The notes beneath the pieces were generated by a model. That model was given only the letters and a program-made list of their open reading frames with translations. It searched no databases and was not told the DNA's origin. A program made the position numbers and the translations under genes. A stretch of DNA of 64,000 bases from the NCBI RefSeq assembly GCF_000224145.3, contig NW_004190397.2, positions 291,033-355,032 of the forward strand. The letters run 5' to 3'. Shown one piece after another: positions 34,001-45,700 of the stretch. Position 1 is the first letter of the stretch. Every line of letters starts with the position of its first letter. The stretch is from Ciona intestinalis. Taxonomy: Eukaryota > Chordata > Ascidiacea > Phlebobranchia > Cionidae.

Positions 34001-35254
34001 CTTGTTGGCCGTCTGCAAGCAATAATTACAGAAAGAGGTTAACTTGTATGAATGAATGTATAGCTTGCTTTATATTCTCGTGGCTAGAAAACGACAGTCG
34101 TTATAACACAGGTGTTCTGTTCCAAACACCTCGTTACGAGTTGCCATGTATGTTGATTTTTTGGTGATTTTCTTCTATATATTTATTATGTATATGGCTG
34201 ATAATTTGGACAACCCATTAGAGTATAATTTCTATCTCTTCCATAAGGATGAAATCCTATAGAAAGTCATGTCAGCGGACCTGAGATTTGGGATAAAGTT
34301 GAGCTGATAAGCGTGCACGGTAAGCCTTTTAAGACTATAATTACATACAGTTGTAAAAATATGTTGGGGTAAGATGACATAGGTTTTCATTCTTTTTGTT
34401 TTTATTTGGTATAGTAAACCAGTTATTAAACAGAATTATATAACCGTAATCCGCGACTCTAAAAGAGCGTTGTTAATTTTTAAAATTACGATCAGGAAAT
34501 ATAGGATTTAGGTGCCAACGGTATCGCATCTTACTCTAGAATACTATAACTGTTTTTTTGTTTTTTTGGAGCAACATTGGTTAAAATAGTCAGAAATATG
34601 ATACGGGTACATCTAATTCTAAACTATAAAGTGGGGTGGGGAAGATTGGACACCTTCAAATACTCTGATCGTGTTTTAAACAATTAACAACGGTCTATGA
34701 GAGTCGTGAGGATACAGTTTTATAATTCTTTGAGTGTTGTTTGTTTACTATCAAATGGGACGAGAAAACAGAATAAAAGGTGTCCCATCTTCTCTCACTC
34801 TACTGTAACTAAGTAGTGTTTCTACTCTACTGTAACTAAGTTGTGATATTGAAACATATATTGTTGGGGTAAGATGGTCTATATTTCGTTCGTTTTTATC
34901 CCCAATTTGTTAGTAAATAGAGAATGTTTACATAATTATATAACCGTATGCACATGACTTTAAAAGAGCATTTTAAAATGTTTAAAAAAAAGTAGAAATT
35001 TGTATATATTTTACCCTACAGTATCATACATGGAGATTATAAAGTTAAAAATGCAAAAAAAAAGTTTCATTATATACTTTACCTCCATAATTTACAGTTA
35101 TAAAAGGTGAGGTGCCGTTATCAGAGTTGAGCGGAAGTCCAATCTGCCCAAGAACTTGTTGCGACGGGGCTGACGCTAAGGAGTATGACGAAAATGTAGA
35201 ACCTCTCTGCAGACCCGAGTCCCTAGTACCGTGTGCTATGCTGTACCTGTGCAT
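31091..35254 (-). CDS. CXorf65/C22orf15-like protein
   Basis: Six minus-strand exons: 35083-35254, 33952-34012, 33107-33246, 32185-32304, 31460-31525, 31091-31275, about 247 residues. Phases are consistent once the second exon is read as continuing FITVNYG with DGQQVLVNVDCAILHL. That block matches the N-terminus of the poorly studied CXorf65/C22orf15 family (pattern FI-K-GD-QQ-LVN-NCAVL), which looks like a short ubiquitin-fold-type domain. Differences from the vertebrate proteins are about 48 extra residues ahead of the domain (MHRYSIAHGTR onward, Ser-rich), an inserted proline-rich stretch (ITGPPIVEKPPSPTKED), and a basic, Arg/Ser-rich C-terminus ending RNLQTK-stop. Another frame of the last exon stays open longer but does not fit the phase. 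Molecular function is unknown. The splice model comes from phase matching and has no transcript support. Confidence 0.75.
31596..31778. mobile_element. TIR MITE, CXorf65-like gene intron
   Basis: GGTAAGATGGGACACATTTT to CGACTTTTCCTATCCCACTA. Confidence 0.75.
31850..32165 (+). mobile_element. tRNA-derived SINE, full length
   Basis: A box GGATAGTGGTTAGCGCGCAT and a small insertion (TTCACCAGAG) before the B box. Lies in the third-last intron region of the CXorf65-like gene. Confidence 0.85.
32685..33072. mobile_element. Two TIR MITEs side by side in opposite orientation
   Basis: 32685-32873 and 32878-33072, separated by a few TA bases and together forming a large near-palindrome; a partial third copy is at 32418-32523. 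Confidence 0.8.
33300..33525 (-). mobile_element. SINE fragment, reverse
   Basis: ACAGTCGTTATAACACGGGT to GCCCACAATGGTAGCGGCGA; head missing. Confidence 0.75.
33737..33885. mobile_element. TIR MITE, internally shortened
   Basis: TAGGGTAGTGTGCGGAAGAA to TCCCGTCCTTCCCGCCCTAC. Confidence 0.7.
34362..35030. mobile_element. Cluster of three TIR MITEs
   Basis: 34362-34556 (subfamily with GTTGGGGTAAGATG), 34628-34808, and 34860-35030 (subfamily). All lie in the first intron of the CXorf65-like gene. Confidence 0.7.
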
Positions 35255-35409
35255 TTTGAAGTCAAATTATCGATAAAAGGTGTTTTTTTTTACTTTAGAA
35301 ATTTGAATTTACTGGTATTTTCTACGTCACACTACGGTTGTATGACGTGGGAAATAGTATTAACATTCAATATTTGTGACGAATTTTGTGTTTATGCCAC
35401 ACATAGAAT

Positions 35410-35459
35410 NNNNNNNNNNNNNNNNNNNNNNNNNNNNNNNNNNNNNNNNNNNNNNNNNN
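35410..35459. other. Assembly gap (50 N)
   Basis: Fixed-length run of N in the intergenic region 5' of the CXorf65-like gene; the true size is unknown. Confidence 0.95.
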
Positions 35460-35654
35460 AAGGACACAACCCGTACAATGGGGGGAGTCGGCCTTAAAGA
35501 AGATTGATCCAAAGATTGGAACATGATGAAAAAACAAAACTCCCCAAAAGTTTACAGTAAACAGTTTCGAGTGAACACTTATATAGAATTTAGAAACAAG
35601 TGCATTACATTAATACACATCGCAGTATAAATAAACATTGGAATAAGAAGTGAA

Positions 35655-36058
35655 AGCAATTTACCATGTGCTTTCATATTGTAAACCGTTTTTTCGTCTG
35701 CTAAAAGCAATTTATCATGTGCTTTCATATTGTAAAACCGTTTTTTCGTGAGATAAAGGCAATTTACCATGTGCTTTCATATTGTAAAACCGTTTTTTCG
35801 TGAGAAGAAAGCAATTTACCATGTGCTTTCATATTGTAAAACTGTTTTTTTTCGTGTGAAGAAAGCCATTTATCATGTGCTTTCATATTGTAAAACCGTT
35901 TTTTCGTGAGAAGAAAGCAATTTACCATGCCCTTTTTATATTGTAAAACCGTTTTTTCGTGAGAAGAAAGCAATTTACCATGTGCTTTCATATTGTAAAA
36001 CCGTTTTTTTAGTGAGAAGAAAGCAATTTACCATGTGCTTTCATACTGTAAAACCGAT
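35655..36058. repeat. 52-bp tandem array, about 7-8 copies
   Basis: Unit built around CAATTTACCATGTGCTTTCA and TTGTAAAACCGTTTTTTCG. It continues at 36652-36815 beyond the gap. It gives meaningless open frames on the minus strand. Confidence 0.85.
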
Positions 36059-37364
36059 TTACCGAGTTTCTTAACGGTGTAAATCGAATTTACGACCTCC
36101 ACCCCCAAATTTGTGGTTGGTAGTTGGAATAGTCACGGGGAGCCTAGAAACCACACGAGTTGTAACGTGAGTATTTTCTTATGCACTCATGGTGTATTCA
36201 TACACCTCATGCCTACTGTCGAACTATTACATGGGTGTCTTCTTATACACCAGACACACATGGTGTATTCATACACCTCATGCTCGCTGTCGAGTTATAA
36301 CACGGATGTCTTTTTATACACCAGACACGCATGTAGTATATTCCTTGATTAGAGCTTATATACGTTACCTATCTATTAGATGGACTGTATCAACCAATCT
36401 AACTTTGATCATATGTATGCAGCTTATTGAATATATTGTTAATAATGTTATAAAGTGTTAGTTTCTCATACCATATAAAAAACAAACAAAACTGAGTGTG
36501 GAGACACACTGACTAAAGTATGAATGAATGCAATTTACTTTATCCTTGCGTGGCTGGAATACGACAGCCGTTATAACATATTTCATACACTTCGCGTCAG
36601 CNNNNNNNNNNNNNNNNNNNNNNNNNNNNNNNNNNNNNNNNNNNNNNNNNNATTGTAAAACCGCTTTTTCGAGTGAAGAAAGCAATTTATCATGTGCTTT
36701 CATATTGTAAACCGTTTTTTCGTCTGCTAAAAGCAATTTATCATGTGCTTTTATATTGTAAAACCGTTTTTTCGTGAGATAAAGACAATTTACCATGTGC
36801 TTTCATATTGTAAAACCGATTTACCGAGTTTCTTAACGGTGTAAATCGAATTTACGACCTCCACCCCCAAATTTGTGGTTGGTAGTTGGAATAGTCACGG
36901 GGAGCCTAGAAACCACACGAGTTGTAACGTGAGTATTTTCTTATGCACTCATGGTGTATTCATACACCTCATGCCTACTGTCGAACTATTACATGGGTGT
37001 CTTCTTATACACCAGACACACATGGTGTATTCATACACCTCATGCTCGCTGTCGAGTTATAACACGGATGTCTTTTTATACACCAGACACGCATGTAGTA
37101 TATTCCTTGATTAGAGCTTATATACGTTACCTATCTATTAGATGGACTGTATCAACCAATCTAACTTTGATCATATGTATGCAGCTTATTGAATATATTG
37201 TTAATAATGTTATAAAGTGTTTGTTTTTCATACCATATAAAAAACAAACAAAACTGAGTGTGGAGACACACTGACTAAAGTATGAATGAATGCAATTTAC
37301 TTTATCCTTGCGTGGTCTGGAATACGACAGCCGTTATAACATATTTCATACACTTCGCGTCAGC
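36049..37364. repeat. Near-identical direct duplication of about 550 bp around a gap
   Basis: 36049-36601 reappears at 36811-37364 with only a few differences (such as TTAGTTTCTC versus TTTGTTTTTC, and a 1-bp indel in TGGCTGG). Both copies include the end of the 52-bp array, two 71-bp minisatellite units and a SINE tail. Likely unmerged haplotypes or a mis-joined scaffold. Confidence 0.8.
36602..36651. other. Assembly gap (50 N) between duplicated blocks
   Basis: Fixed-length run of N that interrupts one copy of a duplicated block and abuts the 52-bp tandem array. Confidence 0.95.
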
Positions 37365-37793
37365 TATTACGAGTTACCAATTATGTTACTTTGTTGGTGA
37401 CTATTTCTTTGTGGATTGTCACGTTTTTTACGGGTGACGGACGGGTTCTTATGCTGGTCTTAAAGCTGGTCCCATTAATTCACTGTAGCTAAAACGTTGT
37501 GTATATTTCTCGCATTCCCAACAACACGTAACTTAGGCAGCACTCAACGTATTTAGGTAACTTTACTATTGAATCTCAGTTATACTATCTACTGTATTTC
37601 CTCTCCTCCCGTTCTCTATTCATTCATTTATTCATTCTCGTATCGTCATCTCTCCTTACTACAGACAACAACACGCTCATACACGCAACATTTCACAACG
37701 AAAGACACACAAACAAAAGAACAGCGTGTTAACTGCAGCGTCTAGATACATAACAGCAGGGGTGTTTGATTTAGCTCCAGATCTTGCAGTTCG

Positions 37794-37843
37794 TTCCACG
37801 ACTTCCCCGATAAGCAGTTATCGTTCTAGATAAGCCTATAAAA
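37794..37843 (+). promoter_or_regulatory. ETS/GATA/TATA cluster, candidate promoter of the secreted-protein gene
   Basis: Within 50 bp: TTCC at 37794 and 37803 (ETS core on the minus strand), GATAAG at 37809 and 37829, TTATC (inverted GATA) at 37818, and TATAAAA at 37837. It sits about 475 bp upstream of the small secreted-protein ATG, on the same strand. Confidence 0.4.
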
Positions 37844-38317
37844 CGACCCAGAAACCAGTGCGCACGGAATATATATAGACAACAATAACACCCAACAAAA
37901 TGGCCTTTTAAGCACCATATAGTATCACCTTTAGCACATAAAATCCAAATATCATGATAGGGTTTTAAACAATTAACAACGTTCTATCGGAGTTGTAAGG
38001 AAACATTTTTATAATTCTTTAAATGCTTTTTGTGTACTACGAAATGGGACGAGAAAACAGAATGAAAAGGTGTCCCATCTTCCCACACTATACTATATTT
38101 ACATTTAGTTGGAAGAAAATGAGCGTGAACAAATAATAAACCAATAACAGTGCACTTCTGTGTCTAACCGTTAGATAGCATCGCTAGTTGCTAGCGCCAG
38201 AAAACAGCAGATGGAACAGAAAGGACCTTCTGACGTCAAAGTCATACCAAGAACCTGCTTCCGTCACAGCAGGCGCCTGTTACGATGCGTTTCATTTCAA
38301 ATTATCTACATTAGAAG

Positions 38318-39033
38318 ATGGACCGAAAACTATTACTGTGCATTGCCTTGCTTTGCTTTCTCGAGTACGCCTATTGTGGTGAAACGACTACTGCACATAG
38401 ACAGGGGTGGCAGTACTTCCACAGTCATTCGGATTTAAGGTTATATTTTTTATTTGAATGAATGAATTTAACTTACTTTATCTTCGCGTGGCCGGAAAAC
38501 GACAGTCGTTATAACACTGGTGTTCATACACCTTGTGCCAGCTTACGAGTTACCACGTATGTTACTTTGTGGGTGATTATTTAATAATAGTATTGCCGCT
38601 GCCGCGCTAAGCTTGGTTAAAAGTGCACCACTTGTTTAGAATTAAGTCATCTGTTTTTTAGTTTACATCCAAATTACAAGTTGCAAGGAGTAGCTTGTCA
38701 AACGTATTGAAACCGCTGTAATAGTTAAAAATCTTGTCCGAGACTCAAGAAATGCTTGCACAATTTATACAAAGCCACTATACATGGTAGGCAAAATCAG
38801 ACTGTACAACTGAGTGACCCTAAGCCTACTAAAGTATGAACTTATAAATAATTTGAATGAATATAATTTTACAGAAGTAAAGAACAGCCTGACGATATAG
38901 GTAAGCTACAAAATACTTGTCGTTCGATTTCACATCGCCTATATAACTGGTAATCATTTTAAAGCTATGTTTTAATTCAGATTCGGATCCAATGAAATTA
39001 ATGGACGGACAAGATGTGTTTGAAAGAGAGTAA
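38318..39033 (+). CDS. Small secreted protein / candidate peptide precursor, unrecognised
   Basis: Three exons, 38318-38439, 38875-38900 and 38981-39033, join in phase (2 then 1) to give 66 residues. An in-frame TAG lies six bases before the ATG, so this is the natural start of the frame. Residues 1-20 are a textbook signal peptide: charged MDRK, a hydrophobic core LLLCIALLCFLEYAYC, and likely cleavage after Cys20. The remaining 46 residues (GETTTAHRQGWQYFHSHSD at the start, MDGQDVFERE at the end) hold no cysteine and no classic dibasic cleavage site, and the second half is acidic. AATAAA at 39090 is 57 bases after the stop. Exon 2 is only 26 bases, with strong sites (TTTTACAG and GTAAGC). 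I do not recognise the family; a neuropeptide-like precursor or a short secreted effector are possibilities only. Confidence 0.6.
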
Positions 39034-39089
39034 CAACACAAATCCCATCAATAATTATAATCGTGAAGAACTTTTTATCACTGAAATGC

Positions 39090-39095
39090 AATAAA
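39090..39095 (+). terminator. Poly(A) signal AATAAA, small secreted-protein gene
   Basis: AATAAA 57 bases after the stop of the three-exon secreted-protein gene. It is the first such hexamer downstream and supports a compact transcript. Confidence 0.55.
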
Positions 39096-39698
39096 AATCT
39101 TACCGAAAATACATCAATATTAAATTTTGTTTCATTAAATATAAATATGTTTTTAACTGAAGTGTGTTTTAACAACTGTTGTGATGTCGCTATATCCTGT
39201 TTTCGTTTAAAATATTTCTAAATCTCCGCTACCTTAATAATTATACCCACTATACTTGGCACCGGTTGTTTGCTACTATTACTGTCTAGCTTCGGCAGAA
39301 TGCAGAAATTTAACTTATTAGTGGGAACAACAGTCGTTATAACACGGATGTCCTGTTTCGTACACCTCATGCCAGCTTACGAGTTACTATGTATGTAACT
39401 TTGTGAGTGATTGTTTTTTTGAAGTGTTATAACTGTCGTTTTATGGCCACGCAAGTTAAGCTAAACCAAGTTAAAAGGCCACGCGAGGACGAAGGAAGTT
39501 ACATTAGTTCATTCACATTTAGTATTCTGTTTTTTGAAACTGTTTATTGTGAACTATTGGTGGAATTTATTTTTGAGGTGTTCTTTTTTTATCATGGACC
39601 AATCTTTGGGTCAAACCTCATAAAAACGGACTCCCCATTTTCCCATAAATTTTTTTTCAATTTAAAAATTATTTTTTTAATTTTTGTCTTTTAATTAT

Positions 39699-39704
39699 TT
39701 TATT
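39699..39704 (-). terminator. Poly(A) signal AATAAA, SON
   Basis: TTTATT on the plus strand, that is AATAAA on the minus strand, only 13 bases past the SON stop codon. Other copies lie further downstream (near 39567), so alternative 3' ends are possible. Confidence 0.4.
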
Positions 39705-39716
39705 AAAAACGCAATT

Positions 39717-42700
39717 TCAGTCCACTTTTGGAATGAGTCCCATGCCTTGTAAAGCAACACTGGCCGAATTCGCTTTTGCGAGTTTCTTGTTCACAGATGG
39801 CGTAGAAGGCTGGTACTCTTGCCCATTAATTGTTACCTATAAAAAATATTGTAATTTATAATAAAATATGACCCTCGAAATTTACGGTGGCTTTGCCACA
39901 CACTTTAAAGTCAATAAAATTTTTTATTAACAAAAAAGCTCTACCAGTAGAAACATAGCATTTCTGTAAATTGTAGTCAATTTCTGTAAAAACAGAACAA
40001 TTGTATCAGTGTGTGTTATATAGTGTGTTATAACATCTGTTATTGCCCTGCAATGCAAAGATAAATAAGTTACATTAATTAAAATCGAAATAATTTTTAA
40101 ACTAGTAACCTATTTGTAAATTGTAAGCGAGCACGAGGATTATGAAACTGAACACCTGTGTTATAACAACCATCATTACCCCGCCACACAGGGATAAACA
40201 AGTTACATTCATTTAAAATGCTTCTAAATCACCTTAAACATGAAAAACCTCTGATGGTCTGGGCCAGAGTTATGAACAAGCTGAAAATTTGGCTGTGACC
40301 ATTTCCGCTTCGAGCATATTTCCATTAATGCACTGACAGGGTGTTTTCCGGATAAATCTCGCACTGCGGTAAAATTGCCCTTATGTGCAACAGGTCCCGC
40401 TGGTATGAGCGTTGTATTGGATTTGCATTCCATAATACTTGTAAGACCTGTGTAAAAAAATACAAAAAAAATACATATATTATATATATATATAGTAGTG
40501 TGGGAAAAGATAGGACACCCTTAGCACATAATATCCAAATGTCCTGATCGTGTTTTAAACAATAAACAACGGTCAACCGAAGTCGTAGGGATACGCTTTT
40601 TTAATTGTTTAAATGTTTTTTTGTTTACTACCAAATTGGACGAGAAAATAGAATGAACAGGTGTCCCATCTTTCCCCACGCTACTATATATCAAAATCAA
40701 ATATTACAGTACCGGTATATAAAACACTCTTTACTAATTTGAAATTTTTTTTACCTTTTCGATCTGTCTTCACATTCACCCTCAGAGGTTCTAGAGACCC
40801 AGTCATTGTTTTACCCAGTGGTTCCCCCTCTTTCCACCCCATTTTTTGCAGCAGAGCCTTTCCAATACCCCCGACTTGCTTGCCCGAATTTAAAGTTGAC
40901 TACGAAAAAAAAAATTATTTTAAAAATTTCAAAAAATCGAAAAATTTGAAAAACAAAACTTTTTGTTGATATTGTGTGTGTGATGTAGATAACATGTATT
41001 TGTGTGGTTTTTAGAGCAATTCAAAGCTAGAACTTTAAAGCTAAACACTATGCTTGTCCCTTTGTCTCTGTTTTATATGGGCAATGTCCTATGGCAATTA
41101 ACTCTATAATTTGGGCAAGTTTGGCCCTGTTTAAAATTCAAGTTTTGAATTGCCATGACTTTACTAGTTGTGTACTAAGCTATCATGTTAGTTCTTTTGT
41201 TTGGAATTTCCATTCGTGCCTGTAAAAAAATAATTATGCAAACGCATAACACTGATATGTGCTTGTTTTTTTGGCCACAGAAAAAAAAAATTTTCCGAAA
41301 AAAAATAATTTTTTTTTCAATTATTTTTTAATTTTGGAAATTCCGCTGAGAAAAAAAGAAGCACAGACCAGTGTTACCCGTCCCAAAAAGGTTCCATTGG
41401 ATTTGTCTTCTTCAAGCTGAAATAGGCAACACTGTTGTCCAAAGCTGCAAAAGATTTCGGTTTGTGTTTGTTACTGTGGGCATAGTGACAAAAATCGACA
41501 AAAAAATTTTTTTATTCATTTCAAAGTACTAAATTTTTTTTACATTTTTTAAATTATGTTTACAGATTATACAGCATCCGACCTACTTTCATTTTAAATC
41601 AAATGCAATTTACTTTTTAAAACTGTGCTTGACAATTTGGAATATCAAACAAGTCATAAATACTCTGAGAGCTTGACTAAGTAGGGCAGCTCAAAAAACT
41701 GCCGTCTTTTCTTTAGCTTTGTTGCAGCTTTAGCTTCAAGCTTCCATGAATTAGAAGAATTTTAACATTTTTTTGCAAAAATAGAAACATATTTGTCGAT
41801 TTTGAAACTATTTATGATTTGGAAGACCCACAGTAACAACTAGCACAAAAAAAAAATAGAAAAAATACAGACAGTGATATAGACTTACCATTTTGAAAGG
41901 GAGTATATAGGTTTAATATATATTATAAATATATTAGGCCAAGTAGGGTGGGGGTATGACGGGACACCTTTAGCACATAATATCCAAATATCCTGATCAT
42001 GTTTTAAACAATTATCAACGGTCCATGGGAGTCGTAAGGATACGGTTTTATAATTTTTTGAATGTGTTTTGTTTACTACAAAATGGGACAATAAAAGAAT
42101 GAAAAGGTGTCCCATCTCTCCCCACCCTTCTATATATATTATATGAAAGCTATTCCTAATTAGTTCTTGGAAAATATAAAATAATAACATATTACATAAT
42201 ATATATATTATACAAAAAAAATATATATAAAATAATACAAAATAATTATATATACTAATTTAACCAAGTTCTTAACGTTTTATATAAACACAACTTAAAA
42301 ATGCAATATTTAAACAAACAAATTAGAATGCTACTTTATATATTTTTTATATTATATATATATAGATTTTTTTATGACATTATACCATATATATATATAT
42401 ATATATAAAAATTAAAATACATTTTTTTAATATATTAGCTGATTAAATAAACAAAAATATATATATTATATATATAAACCATTTTTTTAGCATATTATTC
42501 CACATAAATCTACAAAAAACAGCTATTTCTTACATTATTTGCCCAAGCTTGTTGTCCCCTTTCAAGTTCCATTCTACTGAGAGGTTGTAAACCAGAAGAC
42601 CCAGTAAATTGCCCAGGAATTATCTTCGATCTCATCCATTTATCTAACTGTAGGAATTAGGGAGTTATTTTGTTGTACAGTAGGGTAAGATACATTTTCT

Positions 42701-45700
42701 TTTTTTTTGTATCAAGAAAACTTTAAAAAAATTTTCAAGGAATATTTTTATCTTTTTTGTCTTTCCATTTGGTAGTAAACAAAGAGTATAATGAATAGTA
42801 GGGTAAGATACATTTTCATTTTTTTTAAGAGATATTTTTATCTCTTTTTTTCGTCCTATTTGGTGGTAAACAAAAAATATTTACAGAATTAAACTAGAGT
42901 TATAAGTTAATAATAATAATATTAACTTTATTTGTTTTTTCCACTACGGTAGCAAAGATTCAGAAATATTTTAAACGAAAAGACAGGATATAGCGACAAA
43001 ACAACAGCTGTTAAAACACACCTAGTAGACAAACAAGCCATTTATGTTTAATTATTTCATGTTAAACTTCTAATAGAAACAAAAGTGTGCTTATATAAAT
43101 ATTTTTGCTGTTTTTTTTCCAGAAAATTTACCTTCACTTGCATCTGTTGCATATTATTCAATGCTGTTTCATTACTAGGGTTACTTTCAAGCTCCCTTAC
43201 AGCGTGAACACGTTCAGCAATCACGTCTTTTATCATCAGCGTGTTGTTTTCTTCTACAGCAGGTTTTTTAATAACCTAAAAACAAAAAAATTATTATGTG
43301 CTGAAAATTTTTTTCATGGAAGTTTTTATTTTATAGGTCCAACCCAGTGGTTACTAACGTGTATATTGTCAGCTATATAGAAAAAAAATCACTGACAAAA
43401 TTACATTTATGATCACTCATAAGCTAGCATGAGGTGTATATTTTTTAAAACTTTATCTTCACAACTTTTATAAACTGCTGTTAATTGAAAACACGATCAG
43501 GATATTTGAATATTATGTGCTAAAGATGTCCCATTTTCCCCTTAAAGGTGTCCCATCTTCCCCTTAAACATGTCCTATCTTTCCCCCTTAAAGAGTCACA
43601 TCTTCCCCCCTAAGGTGTCCCATCTTCTCCCTTAAATATGTCCCATCTTCCCCTTATACATGTCCCATCTTTCCCTTAAAGGTGTCCCATCTCCCCCCAC
43701 CCCCCATTCATTCACCTTATTTTTAATTTCATCTTTTTTCTCTTCTTTCTGGATCGGCTCCCACTTCCCATACACATCCTCCCTCTGATGTTGCGATCCG
43801 GACGAGACCGGAAACTCCTTGGAGAGAATTGCGAGAGGACGATTGGCCACTGGAGGGACAGGGACTTGCGACTGAAAAAAAACAAAAAAGTTAAAAAATT
43901 AAACTTTTTACAAAAGTTTGAAGAAAAAAAATTGTATATATATATATATATATATAAATTTTTAAAATTGGAAAATTTTTTAAATTTTTTTTTAAATAGA
44001 AATATTAAAAAAACAGTTACATAAAACAAAGCGAAAACATTATAATGACTTAAGCCTCATATAGCAAGGATAATTACTGGGTTTTAATTGTTTTTATAAA
44101 TTTTTATATATATCTATACTATATGATGGTATTTATTTATGAATTTTCTAAATCACCCACAAAGTTACATACATGGTAACTCGTAAGCAGCACGAGATGT
44201 ATGAAACAGAACACCCGTGTTATAACGATTGTCGTTTTCCAGCCACGCCAGGATAAAAAAAATTTGCATTCATTTATTTAACTTCAAAGTTACATACATG
44301 GTAACTTATAAGCAAGCACAAGATGTATGAAACAGAACACCCGTGTTATAATGACTGTCATTGCCCTACCACACAAGAACAAAAAGTTACATTCATCCAT
44401 TAAACCAATACCAAAGCGGCAAATGTCCCTGCCTGTAACCCAGAGGTAATGGGTTCAAGGCACTTGCTGCTACCATTGTGGGCGTATGTGTTCTTGGGCA
44501 AGACACTTAACGGCAATTGCTCCAACCCAGTGGTCACTAATGGGTTGTCCAAATTATCAGCCATACACAAAAAAAATGAAAAAATCCAAAAAATAATCAC
44601 CCACAAAGTAACACACATGGTAACTCGTATACGGACACGAGGTGTATGAAACAAAACACTCGTGTTATAATGACTGTCGTTTCCGACCGCGTGAGAATAA
44701 AGTAAGTTACATTCATTCCTCACTTTTATATTAATAGTAATTGAAGGGGCTTCTTTAACTTGGTAAGGGTGATTTATCTTTGCCTCATTCTGAACAGTTA
44801 CTTCTCGTTTACCATCCATAATATCTTTGCATACCCCCGTTAGTTGTTCAACTGTAACACCACCAGATCGCATAACGGCCTGTTAAAAAAATTGTAATTT
44901 TATATTTTGAAATTTTTATATTATTTGATTTTTTTAACAAAAAAAATGTACTTAAATTTGAAAAAAAAATTATAAAAATGGATTTTTTTTTGTTTAAAAA
45001 TTAGAATAAAAACAATTAAATAGGTGTAAGAAACAAAACACAGTTTTATAAAAATGTTTTGATTAGAATGTTGAAATTATTAAAAGAGATTTAAGGTTAA
45101 AACTTTTGCAGTGCTGCGCAAATCTAAAAAAAGTTTTCAAATTTTGCAGTGTTGCCGAAATTTGGTCAAAAATTTGCAGTGCTGCGCAAATATGTTCTAA
45201 AAGTTTTTAAATTTTTACAGTGCTGCCAAAAATTTTTTTCAGTTCTGCACAAATTTATTCTAAAAGTGTTGTCAAATCTGTTTGCTTACCAGACTTTCAG
45301 TAGACAAATTAGTAAGTGTAGAATCTGCTCTGTGTTGAGCTAATACGTTTGCTTTTGCAATTTCAAGCAGTTTGACTTTGTCTTCTTTAGATATTTTGGG
45401 CGATCTGAAATTTAATATTTCTAGTCAAAATTTTTGCAGGATACAAAAATCATAAGAAAATTTGTAAATATATATATATATATATATATATATTTAGTAG
45501 GCTAGAGTTATAGTAGGGTGGGGTTAAATGGGACACATTTTGTTCTAATTTCTCGACATATTTGGTAGTAAACAAAAAAAAACAAAGAATGATAAAACCA
45601 GATCCTCAAAAAACAGTTTAAAACACCACCAGGATATTTGGATTTTATGTGCTAAAGGTGTCCCATCTTTCCCCACCCTACTATATATTAAAATTTTGAC

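Larger units (their letters stand above)
35255..38317. other. Intergenic region between CXorf65-like and secreted-protein genes
   Basis: Holds two 50-N gaps, the 52-bp tandem array, a near-identical duplicated block, copies of the 71-bp minisatellite, a partial TIR MITE (37917-38096) and, at 37440-37900, a stretch without repeats that includes the GATA/TATA cluster. No coding exon seen. Confidence 0.6.

Noticed and set aside
34236..34272. Possible extra exon (GFHPYGRDRNYT) in the CXorf65-like gene
   Set aside because: It has an acceptor-like end and the right entry phase but runs into SINE sequence with no good donor; skipping it gives the conserved NYG-DGQQVLVN join.
35579..35991. Minus-strand frames with YNMKAHGKLLSSHEKTV repeats
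   Set aside because: Translation of the 52-bp tandem array beside assembly gaps.
38211..38438. 75-codon frame starting MEQKGPSDVK and the overlapping 64-codon frame from 38188
   Set aside because: They overlap the secreted-protein exon in other frames, do not continue in phase into the downstream exons, and show no signal peptide.
44400..44873. 157-codon minus-strand frame
   Set aside because: Only its first third is a real SON exon (44724-44879); the remainder ([15 protein letters not shown]) is antisense SINE sequence found at many places.
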